From the NCBI GenBank assembly GCA_964525555.1, contig CAZGHN010000001.1:310001-374000 (forward strand): 64,000 nt of DNA. The letters run 5' to 3'. The DNA comes from JAFGHJ01 sp964525555. GTDB taxonomy: Bacteria; Hydrothermota; UBA3072. A model generated the notes under the pieces. That model was given only the letters and a program-made list of their open reading frames with translations, did no database searches and had not been told where the DNA came from. Positions 1 through 8,836 of this stretch are shown piece after piece. A program made the translations under genes and the position numbers. Positions within the stretch are counted from its first letter, which is position 1; every line of letters starts with the position of its first letter.

Positions 1-1870
1 ATACTGCATCGGGAGAAACCATATTGACTCTCACATCCATTTCTGCAAATTCCAGGCTTGCGATTCGAGCTAACTGGTGTGATGCCGCCTTTGTTGCACT
101 GTAAGCTCCGAACTTGGCACCCGGCGCAAAGACATTCTTAGTGGATATTACAATAATATCCCCTCCTGTTCCCTGGGTTTTAAAACGTCTTCCGGATTCA
201 GACAACACGTGAAGCGTTCCTTCAACATTTACCTGTTCGACTTTTCGAAATGCATTCTGATCTATGTCCGTAAGAGATGAAACACGCGCAATACCGGCAT
301 TCACAATAACAAGGTCAATCCCACCCCAATTTTGAATAACTTTATCAAAGCCGTCTGCAACTGATTTTGGATTTGTTACATCAAGGCTAACACCAATAAC
401 TCTTTCTTTATACTTTACCTTAAACTCATTTACTAATGAATTGAGATTACCACCCGGTAAATCTGTGACAGCAACATGGCATCCATTTCTAAGTAGTTCC
501 TCGCAAATCCCACTTCCGATTGCTCCTGCGGCTCCACTTACAATCGCAACAGAGCGATTAAGAGGGAATTCATCCTTGTTTTCGAGTTTTGCATGCTGAA
601 GGCCAAGGTACTCCATATCAAAAAGATGTTGCTCGTTTAGTCCCTCATATTTCCCCATCGAAGCAATCTTCGCCTTGGTAGATAAAGTCGAAGCAGTGAT
701 ATCTCTCACTATATCAGCTTCTACTACATCCTTACCAGTGCATATTGCTCCTAATCCAGGAATTAGAATCACCCTTGGCATTGAATCAAAACGATTAAGT
801 TTTTGTCTCATTTTTTTAGAATAAAGCTCGAAGTACTCATCATATTTTCCTAGGTACTCGGCAACTGAAATTCTAATTTGTTCTCTTAAATTTTCTTCAT
901 CATCGTATTTAAGGTCGTCAATCCAAAGCGGATAAGCTTTAGTTCTTATAAGATGATCAGTAGTTAAGGGAGGTGTTAATGTGATTTCCATACCCCTATA
1001 TGAATCAACAAGGTTTAAAATTTCTTTATTTATTAGAGGTCTAAGTATAAAACGCGAATGTGGCCAATCAGGGTTTCCCGTCGGGATAGCAAGAAGTCCC
1101 TTAAGGACTGGCGCAACCTTCAGATATCTTTTCCTGGCTTTCAGTAAAGGTGTGGTTTTTTTGGCCCTTACCGGTTTTCCACCTTTCTTTGAAAGATACC
1201 GCTCCGCTTTTGTTACAAGTTCAATTGTCCTCTCATAAGATTGCCGGGCGCTCTTGCCCCAGGTAAGCAGTCCATGCTTCACCAGGACCATGCCTTTACA
1301 ACCGGCATTCTCATGAAATGCACGAGCAGCAGCTTTAGCTAGCTCAAATCCCGGCTTTTTGTATTCCAGTATAATTACATCGCTACCCAATGCATCCCGG
1401 ATGATTTTTTCTCCGCCAATTTGATTGGTTAGAGCTAAAATCGCATCTGCGTGAGTGTGATCAATGTATTCTGCGGGTATAAAGGCATGCATCAGAGTTT
1501 CAATCGAGGGATTTCCATCTTTAGCATTTAGACGATGTGTTAATATTTCATTAATCATATCTTCATCAGAAAGTTTCTTTAAATTCTGCAGCTGCCTGAC
1601 ATAATCAAGGTCGATTCCCGTATGTCCTTCCGGCTCAATATTTGAGAGGTTCAGACCGGATGCTTTAACGTAAATAACAGGATTTTTTTCACCTAAAACA
1701 TTAATGAATGTTCCTTTAACTGATGTATTTCCACCGCCATGAAGTACAAGTTCCTTTTCCTCTCCGATAAGTCTGCTTGTGTAGGTTCGAAGAGCAAGAT
1801 CCTCTCCCCTTTTTTTACCGTATTTAGCGACGAACCTGGATGCCTCCTTCCCGGACCATCTATTTTTCAT
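1..1870 (-). CDS. Bifunctional class II aldolase / short-chain dehydrogenase (3' end outside window)
   Basis: About 623 codons are present; the C-terminus runs off the window start. Residues roughly 1-400 form a class II aldolase/adducin-like domain with a GGGNTSVKG segment, the metal-site motif HTHADAI and KHGLLTWG. From about residue 430 there is a short-chain dehydrogenase with the nucleotide-binding motif SGAAGAIGSG, an NAG motif and the catalytic YSATK. This two-domain architecture is that of the RhaD-type aldolase/lactaldehyde dehydrogenase family, which cleaves a sugar phosphate and handles the resulting aldehyde; the exact substrate cannot be told. The start ATG overlaps the stop of the epimerase-like gene (ATGA), so translation is probably coupled. 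It is the third gene of the operon starting with the LsrF-like aldolase. Confidence 0.88.
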   Translation of the reverse strand, partial: MKNRWSGKEASRFVAKYGKKRGEDLALRTYTSRLIGEEKELVLHGGGNTSVKGTFINVLGEKNPVIYVKASGLNLSNIEPEGHTGIDLDYVRQLQNLKKLSDEDMINEILTHRLNAKDGNPSIETLMHAFIPAEYIDHTHADAILALTNQIGGEKIIRDALGSDVIILEYKKPGFELAKAAARAFHENAGCKGMVLVKHGLLTWGKSARQSYERTIELVTKAERYLSKKGGKPVRAKKTTPLLKARKRYLKVAPVLKGLLAIPTGNPDWPHSRFILRPLINKEILNLVDSYRGMEITLTPPLTTDHLIRTKAYPLWIDDLKYDDEENLREQIRISVAEYLGKYDEYFELYSKKMRQKLNRFDSMPRVILIPGLGAICTGKDVVEADIVRDITASTLSTKAKIASMGKYEGLNEQHLFDMEYLGLQHAKLENKDEFPLNRSVAIVSGAAGAIGSGICEELLRNGCHVAVTDLPGGNLNSLVNEFKVKYKERVIGVSLDVTNPKSVADGFDKVIQNWGGIDLVIVNAGIARVSSLTDIDQNAFRKVEQVNVEGTLHVLSESGRRFKTQGTGGDIIVISTKNVFAPGAKFGAYSATKAASHQLARIASLEFAEMDVRVNMVSPDAV

Positions 1871-2577
1871 TTAATTTCCTCTAACATGAATTGGATGTTT
1901 TCCACTGGATCCTCCCCCTTAAATATTGCACTTCCGCTCACCAAAATATCAGCCCCTACTTTAGCAAACTCAGAAATATTTTTCATTTTTACACCACCAT
2001 CAAGACATACCAGGATTTCTTTATCTATGCCGGAAATAAGGTTCTTTACTTCCATAAATTTATCCGCATAAGAATCAAAGAAAGGGAATCCTTTCTCTTT
2101 AATATCTACAGCAAGAACCACAATCATCTCAACATCATCGAGCAACCCTTTAAGATATTCAACCGGCGTATCGGGATTAATGGCAATACCTCTTATTATT
2201 TCCCTCTCCGGGTCGTTCTTATTTTCTACTTTTCCAAGTTCCCGTAGAATCGAATGCGCATCCCTGGAAGATTCTATGTGAATCGTAATCATGTCAGCAC
2301 CGGCATCTACATATTGCCAGACTTTTTCTTCGGGATTTTGAATCATTAAATGGACATCTTTTAATAAATGCGTTTTTATAGCTTTTATAAATATTGGTCC
2401 TACCGTCAACTTTTCCACAAAGCATCCATCCATAACATCAAAATGCATTACTTTTATATCCGTACTTTCGAGCAAACGAACTTCTTTACCTATCTTCAAA
2501 AAGTCGGCTGATGTTACACCGACACTGAGGGTAGGCAAATATTCACGAAGAAGATTAAAGGCTTTATTAGCTGACAT
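1867..2577 (-). CDS. Ribulose-phosphate 3-epimerase family protein
   Basis: A 236-residue TIM-barrel protein with the family signatures MHFDVMDG, VHLMI, INPDTP and, near the C-terminus, LDGG in place of the usual VDGG, followed by ADILVSGSAIF. These place it with Rpe/AlsE enzymes, which epimerise ketopentose or ketohexose phosphates at C3. It carries about 15 residues more than usual at the N-terminus. It sits ten bases downstream of an LsrF-like gene and overlaps the next gene by four bases. Some lsr operons carry an Rpe-like gene (lsrE) beside lsrF, so it may be a pathway-specific epimerase and not the pentose phosphate enzyme. Confidence 0.85.
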   Translation of the reverse strand: MSANKAFNLLREYLPTLSVGVTSADFLKIGKEVRLLESTDIKVMHFDVMDGCFVEKLTVGPIFIKAIKTHLLKDVHLMIQNPEEKVWQYVDAGADMITIHIESSRDAHSILRELGKVENKNDPEREIIRGIAINPDTPVEYLKGLLDDVEMIVVLAVDIKEKGFPFFDSYADKFMEVKNLISGIDKEILVCLDGGVKMKNISEFAKVGADILVSGSAIFKGEDPVENIQFMLEEIK

Positions 2578-2587
2578 TAGATCGCTT

Positions 2588-3472
2588 CTATTTTTTCCCT
2601 TTTTTTAAAGTTTTATATACCTCATATGCTTTTTTAGGAGAGAGATTCTCATGAACAACTTTTCTTACCGCTTGAATCATAGCAATTGGCGCTTCGGATT
2701 GAAATATATTCCGTCCCATATCAACACCACAGGCTCCCTGCTGAATTGCATTGTATGCCATCTCGAGCGCCTCGAGTTCCGGAAGCTTCTTTCCTCCAGC
2801 TATGACTATGGGAACAGGACAGGCTGCCGTTACAGTCTCAAAGCCCTCCGAAACATAATACGTTTTGACATAAGACGCTCCCAGTTCCGCACAGATTCTC
2901 GTCGCCAGACGCATATATTTAGCATCCCTTGTCATCTCTTTACCTACTGCGGTGACACCAAGGACGGGAATGCCATATCTGTTACCCATGTCCACAAGTC
3001 GTGTCATATTGTGTATTGATTTAGTTTCAAATTCACCCCCAATGAAAACCTGAACTGCGAGTGCAGCAACATTGAGACGTACGGCATCTTCAATATCAAC
3101 TGCAATTTCCTCATTTGAGAGTTCTTTGAGTATGCTTGGACCGCCACTGGATCTAAGAACGATTCCTTTTGTGAAGGTTGGAGGAATACTTGTGCGTAAT
3201 ATTCCTCGGGTACACATCAGAGTATCAGCATAAGGAAGAAGTGGCACAATGTTTACATCAACCCTATCCAAACCTGTGGTCGGACCGAGAAAATATCCAT
3301 GATCGATAGCAAGCATTACAGTGCGATTGGTATCGGGATTAAAAATTTTGGAAAGCCTATTTTTCATTCCCCAGTCAAGTGAGTTTGAGCCGCGAAGAGT
3401 AAAAGGCTCATTTTTCATGGGTATATCCAGGTAATAATTGTGAGTTTTTTGGATTCCATCTTTGTCTGCCAT
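2588..3472 (-). CDS. lsrF: LsrF-like class I aldolase/thiolase (DeoC/FbaB superfamily)
   Basis: This 294-residue protein follows the known E. coli LsrF sequence closely along its length: LRGSNSLDWGM, LSRIF-like LSKIFNPDT, LAIDHGYFLGPTTGL, LMCTRGILR, VIAGGKKLPE and GVDMGRNIFQSEAPIAM. The Schiff-base lysine is K203 in VKTYYV, the same number as in E. coli LsrF. LsrF transfers the acetyl group of phosphorylated, isomerised autoinducer-2 to CoA. No other lsr gene (transporter, LsrK, LsrG) is visible, so the true substrate could be another ketose phosphate. The start has a strong AAAGGAGG site and a consensus promoter upstream. Confidence 0.82.
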   Translation of the reverse strand: MADKDGIQKTHNYYLDIPMKNEPFTLRGSNSLDWGMKNRLSKIFNPDTNRTVMLAIDHGYFLGPTTGLDRVDVNIVPLLPYADTLMCTRGILRTSIPPTFTKGIVLRSSGGPSILKELSNEEIAVDIEDAVRLNVAALAVQVFIGGEFETKSIHNMTRLVDMGNRYGIPVLGVTAVGKEMTRDAKYMRLATRICAELGASYVKTYYVSEGFETVTAACPVPIVIAGGKKLPELEALEMAYNAIQQGACGVDMGRNIFQSEAPIAMIQAVRKVVHENLSPKKAYEVYKTLKKGKK

Positions 3473-3515
3473 GGCTTGTCCTCCTTTTATTTTATAGCCT
3501 TTTTCCTATTCTGGC

Positions 3516-3544
3516 ATTATAAATATAGACCCTCTCTATGTCAA
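3516..3544 (-). promoter_or_regulatory. Sigma70 promoter of the LsrF operon
   Basis: On the minus strand TTGACA (3544-3539) and TATAAT (3521-3516) are separated by 17 bases, both perfect consensus hexamers. The predicted start is near 3509, giving a leader of about 37 bases with the ribosome site AAAGGAGG before the ATG at 3472. Confidence 0.8.
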
Positions 3545-3564
3545 GGAGCAACTTCTTGACATAG
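3536..3564. promoter_or_regulatory. Perfect inverted repeat joining two divergent -35 boxes
   Basis: CTATGTCAAG (3536-3545) and CTTGACATAG (3555-3564) are perfect 10-base inverted arms around a 9-base spacer. Each arm contains the -35 TTGACA of one of the two divergent promoters (LsrF operon and the 3590 gene). It could be a shared operator, or simply two facing -35 boxes with matching flanks. Confidence 0.6.
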
Positions 3565-3584
3565 TCAGTTAAATTTCTTATAAT
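3556..3584 (+). promoter_or_regulatory. Sigma70 promoter for a leaderless gene
   Basis: TTGACA (3556-3561) and TATAAT (3579-3584) are 17 bases apart. The predicted transcription start is at about 3590-3591, which is the ATG itself. Confidence 0.8.
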
Positions 3585-3589
3585 TATAG

Positions 3590-4150
3590 ATGACAATGGG
3601 CATCTCGTTAATAATAACCTTTATATACAGCCTCGGACAATTTGCAGATTTCTACAGGGAAAACATAAATATATCCATAAAGGATTCAACAGCAGAAGTC
3701 GAAGGATGTTATTATTTATTTAATAATAACGTAGATGATATAAAAATTTCTTTGGTTTATCCTTTTCCTGTCAGCGAAGAGCTAAAATTTCCCTCATTTA
3801 TCAGCATATTCGATAATAAAATCAAAGACACAATATCTTATGAGAAGCGAAAAAAAGGTATTTTATTTCCGGTCTGCATATCCGGTCTAGATTCCATAAT
3901 AATTCTAATAAACTATACTCAGGAATGTACTAACAGTATCTTTGAATACATTTTAACATCAACGAGATTTTGGGGTAAACCATTGAAACTGGCAGAATTC
4001 ACAATTAAAATCGACAGCAATTTAAAATTATTGAGCCATTCCTACGATTTTGACAGCACCTACAAAGAGAAAGATAAAACATATTATTACTTTAAAAAAG
4101 AAAATTTCTTCCCAAATGAAAATGTGTACCTTAGATGGATAAGGAGATAA
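3590..4150 (+). CDS. Exported protein of unknown function, leaderless
   Basis: A 186-residue protein I do not recognise. A hydrophobic N-terminus (residues about 3-17, MGISLIITFIYSLGQ) looks like a signal peptide or anchor. The rest is rich in alternating hydrophobic and aromatic residues with an early FYRENINISIKDSTAEVEG segment and a YPFPV motif, which suggests an all-beta extracytoplasmic domain. It ends in basic residues (RWIRR). The ATG at 3590 lies seven bases after a perfect -10 box and has no ribosome site, so the mRNA is probably leaderless. It is divergent from the LsrF operon and shares the inverted repeat between them. Confidence 0.65.
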   Translation: MTMGISLIITFIYSLGQFADFYRENINISIKDSTAEVEGCYYLFNNNVDDIKISLVYPFPVSEELKFPSFISIFDNKIKDTISYEKRKKGILFPVCISGLDSIIILINYTQECTNSIFEYILTSTRFWGKPLKLAEFTIKIDSNLKLLSHSYDFDSTYKEKDKTYYYFKKENFFPNENVYLRWIRR

Positions 4151-4155
4151 TTAAA

Positions 4156-4190
4156 CAGAGGTAAGGCTCTGTGTTCTCCGTGGCCCCGTG
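4156..4190 (+). repeat. CTCTGTG-word intergenic repeat
   Basis: Between two convergent genes lies AGGCTCTGTGTTCTCCGTGG, the reverse orientation of the CCACAGAGAACACAGAG word repeat seen in many gaps of this window. Confidence 0.55.
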
Positions 4191-4217
4191 TGATAATAAT
4201 TTTTTCAGGGTTATGTG

Positions 4218-4844
4218 CTACAAATTCGCGAAATCTCCCATTCCAAGACTAAATTTTACATACCACTGATTAAGAGGCATCCGTGGAGCATTCTGCACCT
4301 CTACATCCTCCCTTCCATCCAAAACCATATCCGGAGTACGCAAACCATGTACATAACCACCAGAAACTCCAAGACCCAAATAATCAGATATAGCTAACAT
4401 AACACCAGCACTTACCGAAAGGACGTAAGTTGAGCTCTTATAATTTACACTTCCTTCGGGGTTTAAAATAGATGTGGAAAAATCGATTGTTTCAGATTCG
4501 CTTACAACTTTAAAAGCCAGTGAAGAATATCCTCCACCACCTGACAACGAAAATATAAAACGTGAAAACTCAAATGCATAACCCAATTCTATTAATTTGG
4601 TATCGAAAGAAAGATCAAGAGATATGGAATCCAAATCAGCCATCTCATTTCCTTTTAGCATTTTCAAGGAAAGAGCTAAATTGTTTTCAACAAGAAACAA
4701 AGACCAACTCAAACCCCATTGTTCATCTTTAAACGCATAAGGAAGCTCGATTCTTTCGTTCAATTTATCCATTTCCAGATGGCTTGTGTAATCCTTATCG
4801 ACAGAAATATAACCTGTGGACAAACCCAATATCAAAAGTAACAT
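4218..4844 (-). CDS. Predicted outer-membrane beta-barrel protein
   Basis: A 208-residue protein with a short hydrophobic N-terminus ending in LSTGYISV, followed by alternating hydrophobic strands and glycine-rich turns (FSLSGGGGYSSLAF, SAGVMLAISDYLGLGVSGGYVHG). This is the pattern of an outer-membrane barrel, although the last residues (FANL) do not give the classic terminal aromatic. Its start lies one base after the stop of the preceding barrel gene, so the two are co-translated and probably act together. Function beyond membrane location is unknown. Confidence 0.6.
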   Translation of the reverse strand: MLLLILGLSTGYISVDKDYTSHLEMDKLNERIELPYAFKDEQWGLSWSLFLVENNLALSLKMLKGNEMADLDSISLDLSFDTKLIELGYAFEFSRFIFSLSGGGGYSSLAFKVVSESETIDFSTSILNPEGSVNYKSSTYVLSVSAGVMLAISDYLGLGVSGGYVHGLRTPDMVLDGREDVEVQNAPRMPLNQWYVKFSLGMGDFANL

Positions 4845-4845
4845 C

Positions 4846-5508
4846 TCAAAACTCCCTTCCTAATTTAAAAATAACATCTAGGGTCCATTCATTATCATCG
4901 TACATCCCGAACCCTTTATCCCAGGCTTTATCCTCGGAAAAAATAAAATCCGAATAGCCTTCCACGGATACAACAAAACCTGCTATTTCAGCTTTCATTC
5001 CGGCGCCTCCTCCGATTGAGAGACTTAAACCCTGATAATCATTACGTATAATTTCATCGGGAGATTCCGGGTCCGGGTAACCAAGACTTTGAATCACATT
5101 ACCGCCACTTATTATTTTCCATTGTTTAAGACCCAACCGACCTATCAAATACGGAGATAAAGAAGCCTTAAACGGAAACCAGTTTACGGAAAGATTTCCA
5201 TAAAGACACTCAAATTTTTCTCCTTGTGCCATTGAATCAACCAGCTGTGTAAAAGTCGTATCATTTGTGGTAGTATCAACCACAGGAACAAGCCTCATAC
5301 CAAACGTTTGGGTCGAAGCATCAGTTTTTCCTATTCCGAAAGATAAGCTATAATTCAAATTAGGTGTTGCGCTCAAATCACCAAAAATACCGAAAGAAGG
5401 ACCAAAAGATGAGGAAACAATATCATTTCCTTTTAACTCAAACATTCCGCCTTCCAATCCTACTACAAATGAAAATAAAATATAAATTATCATGAACAAC
5501 CTCCGCAT
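4846..5508 (-). CDS. Predicted outer-membrane beta-barrel protein
   Basis: This 220-residue protein has a signal peptide (MRRLFMIIYILFSFVVGLEGG) and then amphipathic strands such as LNYSLSFGIGK, LYGNLSVNWFPF and LSLSIGGGAGMKAEIAGFVVSVEGY. It ends in a terminal phenylalanine (VIFKLGREF), typical for substrates of the barrel assembly machinery. The reading frame overlaps the PG0541-like gene by 19 bases, so it belongs to the efflux operon. It could be an accessory channel or an unrelated passenger of the operon. Confidence 0.65.
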   Translation of the reverse strand: MRRLFMIIYILFSFVVGLEGGMFELKGNDIVSSSFGPSFGIFGDLSATPNLNYSLSFGIGKTDASTQTFGMRLVPVVDTTTNDTTFTQLVDSMAQGEKFECLYGNLSVNWFPFKASLSPYLIGRLGLKQWKIISGGNVIQSLGYPDPESPDEIIRNDYQGLSLSIGGGAGMKAEIAGFVVSVEGYSDFIFSEDKAWDKGFGMYDDNEWTLDVIFKLGREF

Positions 5509-5792
5509 CTTTCCTCAATTTCGTTTAAAGTAAGCAAAAATCCTTCTTTAGTCCAGGAATCCTTATTTTTATCGATTTTTCTTCGAAAACTTTCATATTC
5601 CTTATCATCAAGACAGAACTTATATTGTACAAAATATCCGGGCCATACATGCGTATTCAATTTAGGATCAGTACCTCTAAGTTTACCTATGACATTAGGA
5701 ACCATAAAATACTCATCGACTTTCTCCTCTTCTAAGATTTCTTGGAACTGATCCTGCAACCCCATAAATATGACAACTTCTATCTGTTTCAT
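5490..5792 (-). CDS. PG0541-like transporter-associated small protein
   Basis: A 100-residue protein with the pattern KQIEVVIFMGLQDQFQEILEE at the N-terminus and CGGCS at the C-terminus. Its size, PII-like start and place directly behind an RND pump gene match the PG0541 family; in Porphyromonas gingivalis the order is also outer-membrane protein, adaptor, pump, PG0541. The role is not established; the terminal cysteines suggest metal or redox sensing. Its start overlaps the pump stop codon by four bases (ATGA), which supports coupled expression. Confidence 0.7.
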   Translation of the reverse strand: MKQIEVVIFMGLQDQFQEILEEEKVDEYFMVPNVIGKLRGTDPKLNTHVWPGYFVQYKFCLDDKEYESFRRKIDKNKDSWTKEGFLLTLNEIEERCGGCS

Positions 5793-8700
5793 TCTGAAAA
5801 TCTCCTTTTTAGCTTTGATTCAAAAATCGTATATAAAGTCGGAATTAAAAGCAGCGTTATGAAGGATGAAACGACCATACCTCCAACAACCGAAATACCA
5901 AGCGACTTCCACAAAACAGAACCACTACCCGTAGATAAAGCAAGAGGCAGGAGTCCAAATACCGTCGTACCTGTGGTCATAAGAATAGGTCTCAGTCTTC
6001 TTTTCGCACCCGTTTTAACCGCTTCATTCAAATCCATACCTCTCTTCCTCAAGATATTGAAATAGTCGATCATAACGATTGCATTATTAACAACAATTCC
6101 AACAAGCATAGCTATTCCAACCATACCCATAAGACTCATCGATTGAAAACTAACCCAGTAAGCAAGAGAAACACCCACGAAAGCAAAAGGCACAGAGAAC
6201 ATTATTATGAAGGGATCAAAGAAAGACTCAAACTGAGCAGCCATAACAAGGTATACAAGTATCATCCCTAATAATATCGCAAAAAGTAAACTACCGGTAG
6301 TTTCGCTCTGCTCTTGTACCTGCCCCGCATAGTTAATTATCAATCCTTTGGGTATTACATAAGAATCTACCACTTCGCTGACCTCCCTCATAGCATTACC
6401 AAGAGCCCCGGAAACGCTTATCTTTAATACGACCATTCGTTCCTTATTCTTTCTTTCTACAGAAAGCGCCGCTCTCTTTTCCACAGGCTCAAGAAAATTT
6501 GAGATATAAACAGGCATGCCAGACTGGCTTACAAGCTGCAGGTTATCTATAGTCTCAATGGCATTTCGGCTATCATCATCCAATCGTACTATAATGGGAT
6601 ATTCTATACCCTCCTCACTGAAATTTCCGATTTCAGTACCGTAAAATGCGGTCCTTAGATCGGAGCCTACGGAATAGGCAGATAAACCATAAGAATACAT
6701 TTCGGACCCTCTTGGATCCAGCCATAACTCTCTACCGCCTTTCTTTCTTGAAACTTCAATAGAAGAGATTCCATCTACACTTACAAGAGTATCTCTTAAT
6801 ACTTCTGCCATAGAATCCGCCTCTTCAAGATTATCTCCGATAATCTCTATCTCTATAGGAGCTCCCCCAAAAACACCTTCGTCATCTCCACCAAACATAC
6901 CACCCATAACAGAAAACTTAACCCTCTTTACACCCGGAAGATCACCAACTTTTTCATTGAGCTCCTCTGCAATTTGAAACTTCGACTTCTTTGTCTCTCC
7001 AATAGTAATGTATAACTCGATAGTGTGAGACCCTCTTTCCCCTGCCCAAAATTCTGACGTACCACCAGCTTGAACTGTAATACTCTGGGTCTCCGGAACT
7101 TCCTTCCATATAAGCGCTTCAATCCTCTTAGCCATTTCGTTTGTTTTATCTACTTTTGTTCCTATAGGAAGCTCGATTCTCGCCTGAAGCTGGTCGCTTC
7201 CGGGATTCGGAAAGAAATCCATTGGGACAAAGGCAAACAGCACCATACCAATAATAAAGATAAAAATAAACATAGCTAAGAGTCTTCCCTTATGTAAAAG
7301 GGCCCAATCTATCATTCCGGAATAACCGGATTCGAGTCTTCCGAAAAATCTATCAGAAAAATCTTTTCCTTTTTTCATCTTAAGAAATTTGGAAGAAAGC
7401 ATGGGCGCAAGTGTAATCGCGGTTATAAATGATATGGTAAGCATCAAGGGAATTGTTATCGCAAGTTCCTTAAACATTACAGCAACAAGACCCCTTGTAA
7501 GCATCAAGGGCAAAAATATAACGATTGTCGTTATAGTTGACGCAATTATTGCCTGAGAAACTTCCTGAGCTCCAAATATAGCAGCTTCTTTTCTACTCTC
7601 TCCTGATTCCCTATGGCGGAAGACATTCTCAAGAACAACAACAGCATTATCTACAACCATACCGACTGCAATTGCAATCGCGGAAAGAGATATAATATTT
7701 AAACTGCTGTCAGCCAAATACAGATATATAAAAGAAATAATCAGAGAAACAGGAATAGCGGTAGCAATAATTATACTTGCTCTTATATTTCCAAGAAGCA
7801 AAAATGAAACTATAAGGACAAGAACGATAGCTATTGCTATGGTACTAACAAGATTGTTAATAGAATCTTCCACCATTTCGGAAGTATCAAAAAATGATTC
7901 AAATTTGAGACCAGGATATCTCTTTCCCAGAATTTCAATTCTTTTTTCGACTCCCTTCGCGACTTCTACAGTATTGGCCCCGGACTTCTTAAAGATACCA
8001 AACATAACGGCATCTCCACCATTTTTCCTGAAATATCCAACCGTTTCTCCCACACCCCAGCTCACAGTCGCAACATCACGCAATTCTACCAATTCGCCAT
8101 TATTGTTTCCGACAACTACCTTTTCTATTTCTTTAAGGTTTTCAAACTTCGCGGGAAGTCGTAAACTATATTCGATCCCCCCTTGTTCCAACTTGCCAAG
8201 AGGAAAATTTAGATTGTTAGCTTGCAAAACCTGTACTACCTGTGTGAGAGATATCCCAAGCTGTTCAAGTTTTACCTGTGAAACATCGATGTTAATTTGT
8301 CTTTCCTCTCCTCCACCCCAATAACCTGCCGATCCTACACCTGGAACCCTGGAAAGTTCATCAAGGACTCTATCCTCTACTATACTCTTTATATCTACAC
8401 CCGGATTCTCAGTTGAGACAGTATATCCTGCAACCGGAGCCATTGAACCCGAAATTTTAAGCAATACCGGATCTTCCGCATCTTCCGGCAATTCAACCAT
8501 AAAACCCAACGCATCTCTTACATCATTCGCAGCCTCATTAAGATCTGTCCCATACTCAAACTGAAGAGAAATAATCGATATATTTTCTCTTGAATCAGAT
8601 TTAATAGTCTTAAGATTCGACACGTTTCCAAGTGCATCTTCCAATTTCTTTGTCACCTCTTCTTCAACATCCAAGGCGGATGCTCCTACATACATTGTAC

Positions 8701-8836
8701 TAACTGATAGAGTAGGCAACGTAATATCAGGATACAAAGAAACAGGAAGATTAGACCATCCAAATAAGCCCAGAAGAACCAGAACAATAAAACCTACAGC
8801 AGTTAAAACAGGCCGATTTACTGCTCCTTGTATCAT
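5789..8836 (-). CDS. RND efflux transporter, AcrB/HAE1-type
   Basis: This inner-membrane proton-driven pump has 1015 residues, close to the family norm of about 1030. The first transmembrane helix and periplasmic entry NLPVSLYPDITLPTLSVST are typical, as are two large periplasmic loops and a duplicated set of membrane helices. The TM4 proton-relay segment reads GMVVDNAVVVLEN, with Asp-Asn where AcrB has Asp-Asp, and TM10 reads VGIVVNNAIVMIDY. The gene overlaps its adaptor by four bases. Substrates are unknown; a TetR regulator heads the operon, so lipophilic toxins or drugs are likely inducers. Confidence 0.93.
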   Translation of the reverse strand: MIQGAVNRPVLTAVGFIVLVLLGLFGWSNLPVSLYPDITLPTLSVSTMYVGASALDVEEEVTKKLEDALGNVSNLKTIKSDSRENISIISLQFEYGTDLNEAANDVRDALGFMVELPEDAEDPVLLKISGSMAPVAGYTVSTENPGVDIKSIVEDRVLDELSRVPGVGSAGYWGGGEERQINIDVSQVKLEQLGISLTQVVQVLQANNLNFPLGKLEQGGIEYSLRLPAKFENLKEIEKVVVGNNNGELVELRDVATVSWGVGETVGYFRKNGGDAVMFGIFKKSGANTVEVAKGVEKRIEILGKRYPGLKFESFFDTSEMVEDSINNLVSTIAIAIVLVLIVSFLLLGNIRASIIIATAIPVSLIISFIYLYLADSSLNIISLSAIAIAVGMVVDNAVVVLENVFRHRESGESRKEAAIFGAQEVSQAIIASTITTIVIFLPLMLTRGLVAVMFKELAITIPLMLTISFITAITLAPMLSSKFLKMKKGKDFSDRFFGRLESGYSGMIDWALLHKGRLLAMFIFIFIIGMVLFAFVPMDFFPNPGSDQLQARIELPIGTKVDKTNEMAKRIEALIWKEVPETQSITVQAGGTSEFWAGERGSHTIELYITIGETKKSKFQIAEELNEKVGDLPGVKRVKFSVMGGMFGGDDEGVFGGAPIEIEIIGDNLEEADSMAEVLRDTLVSVDGISSIEVSRKKGGRELWLDPRGSEMYSYGLSAYSVGSDLRTAFYGTEIGNFSEEGIEYPIIVRLDDDSRNAIETIDNLQLVSQSGMPVYISNFLEPVEKRAALSVERKNKERMVVLKISVSGALGNAMREVSEVVDSYVIPKGLIINYAGQVQEQSETTGSLLFAILLGMILVYLVMAAQFESFFDPFIIMFSVPFAFVGVSLAYWVSFQSMSLMGMVGIAMLVGIVVNNAIVMIDYFNILRKRGMDLNEAVKTGAKRRLRPILMTTGTTVFGLLPLALSTGSGSVLWKSLGISVVGGMVVSSFITLLLIPTLYTIFESKLKRRFSE

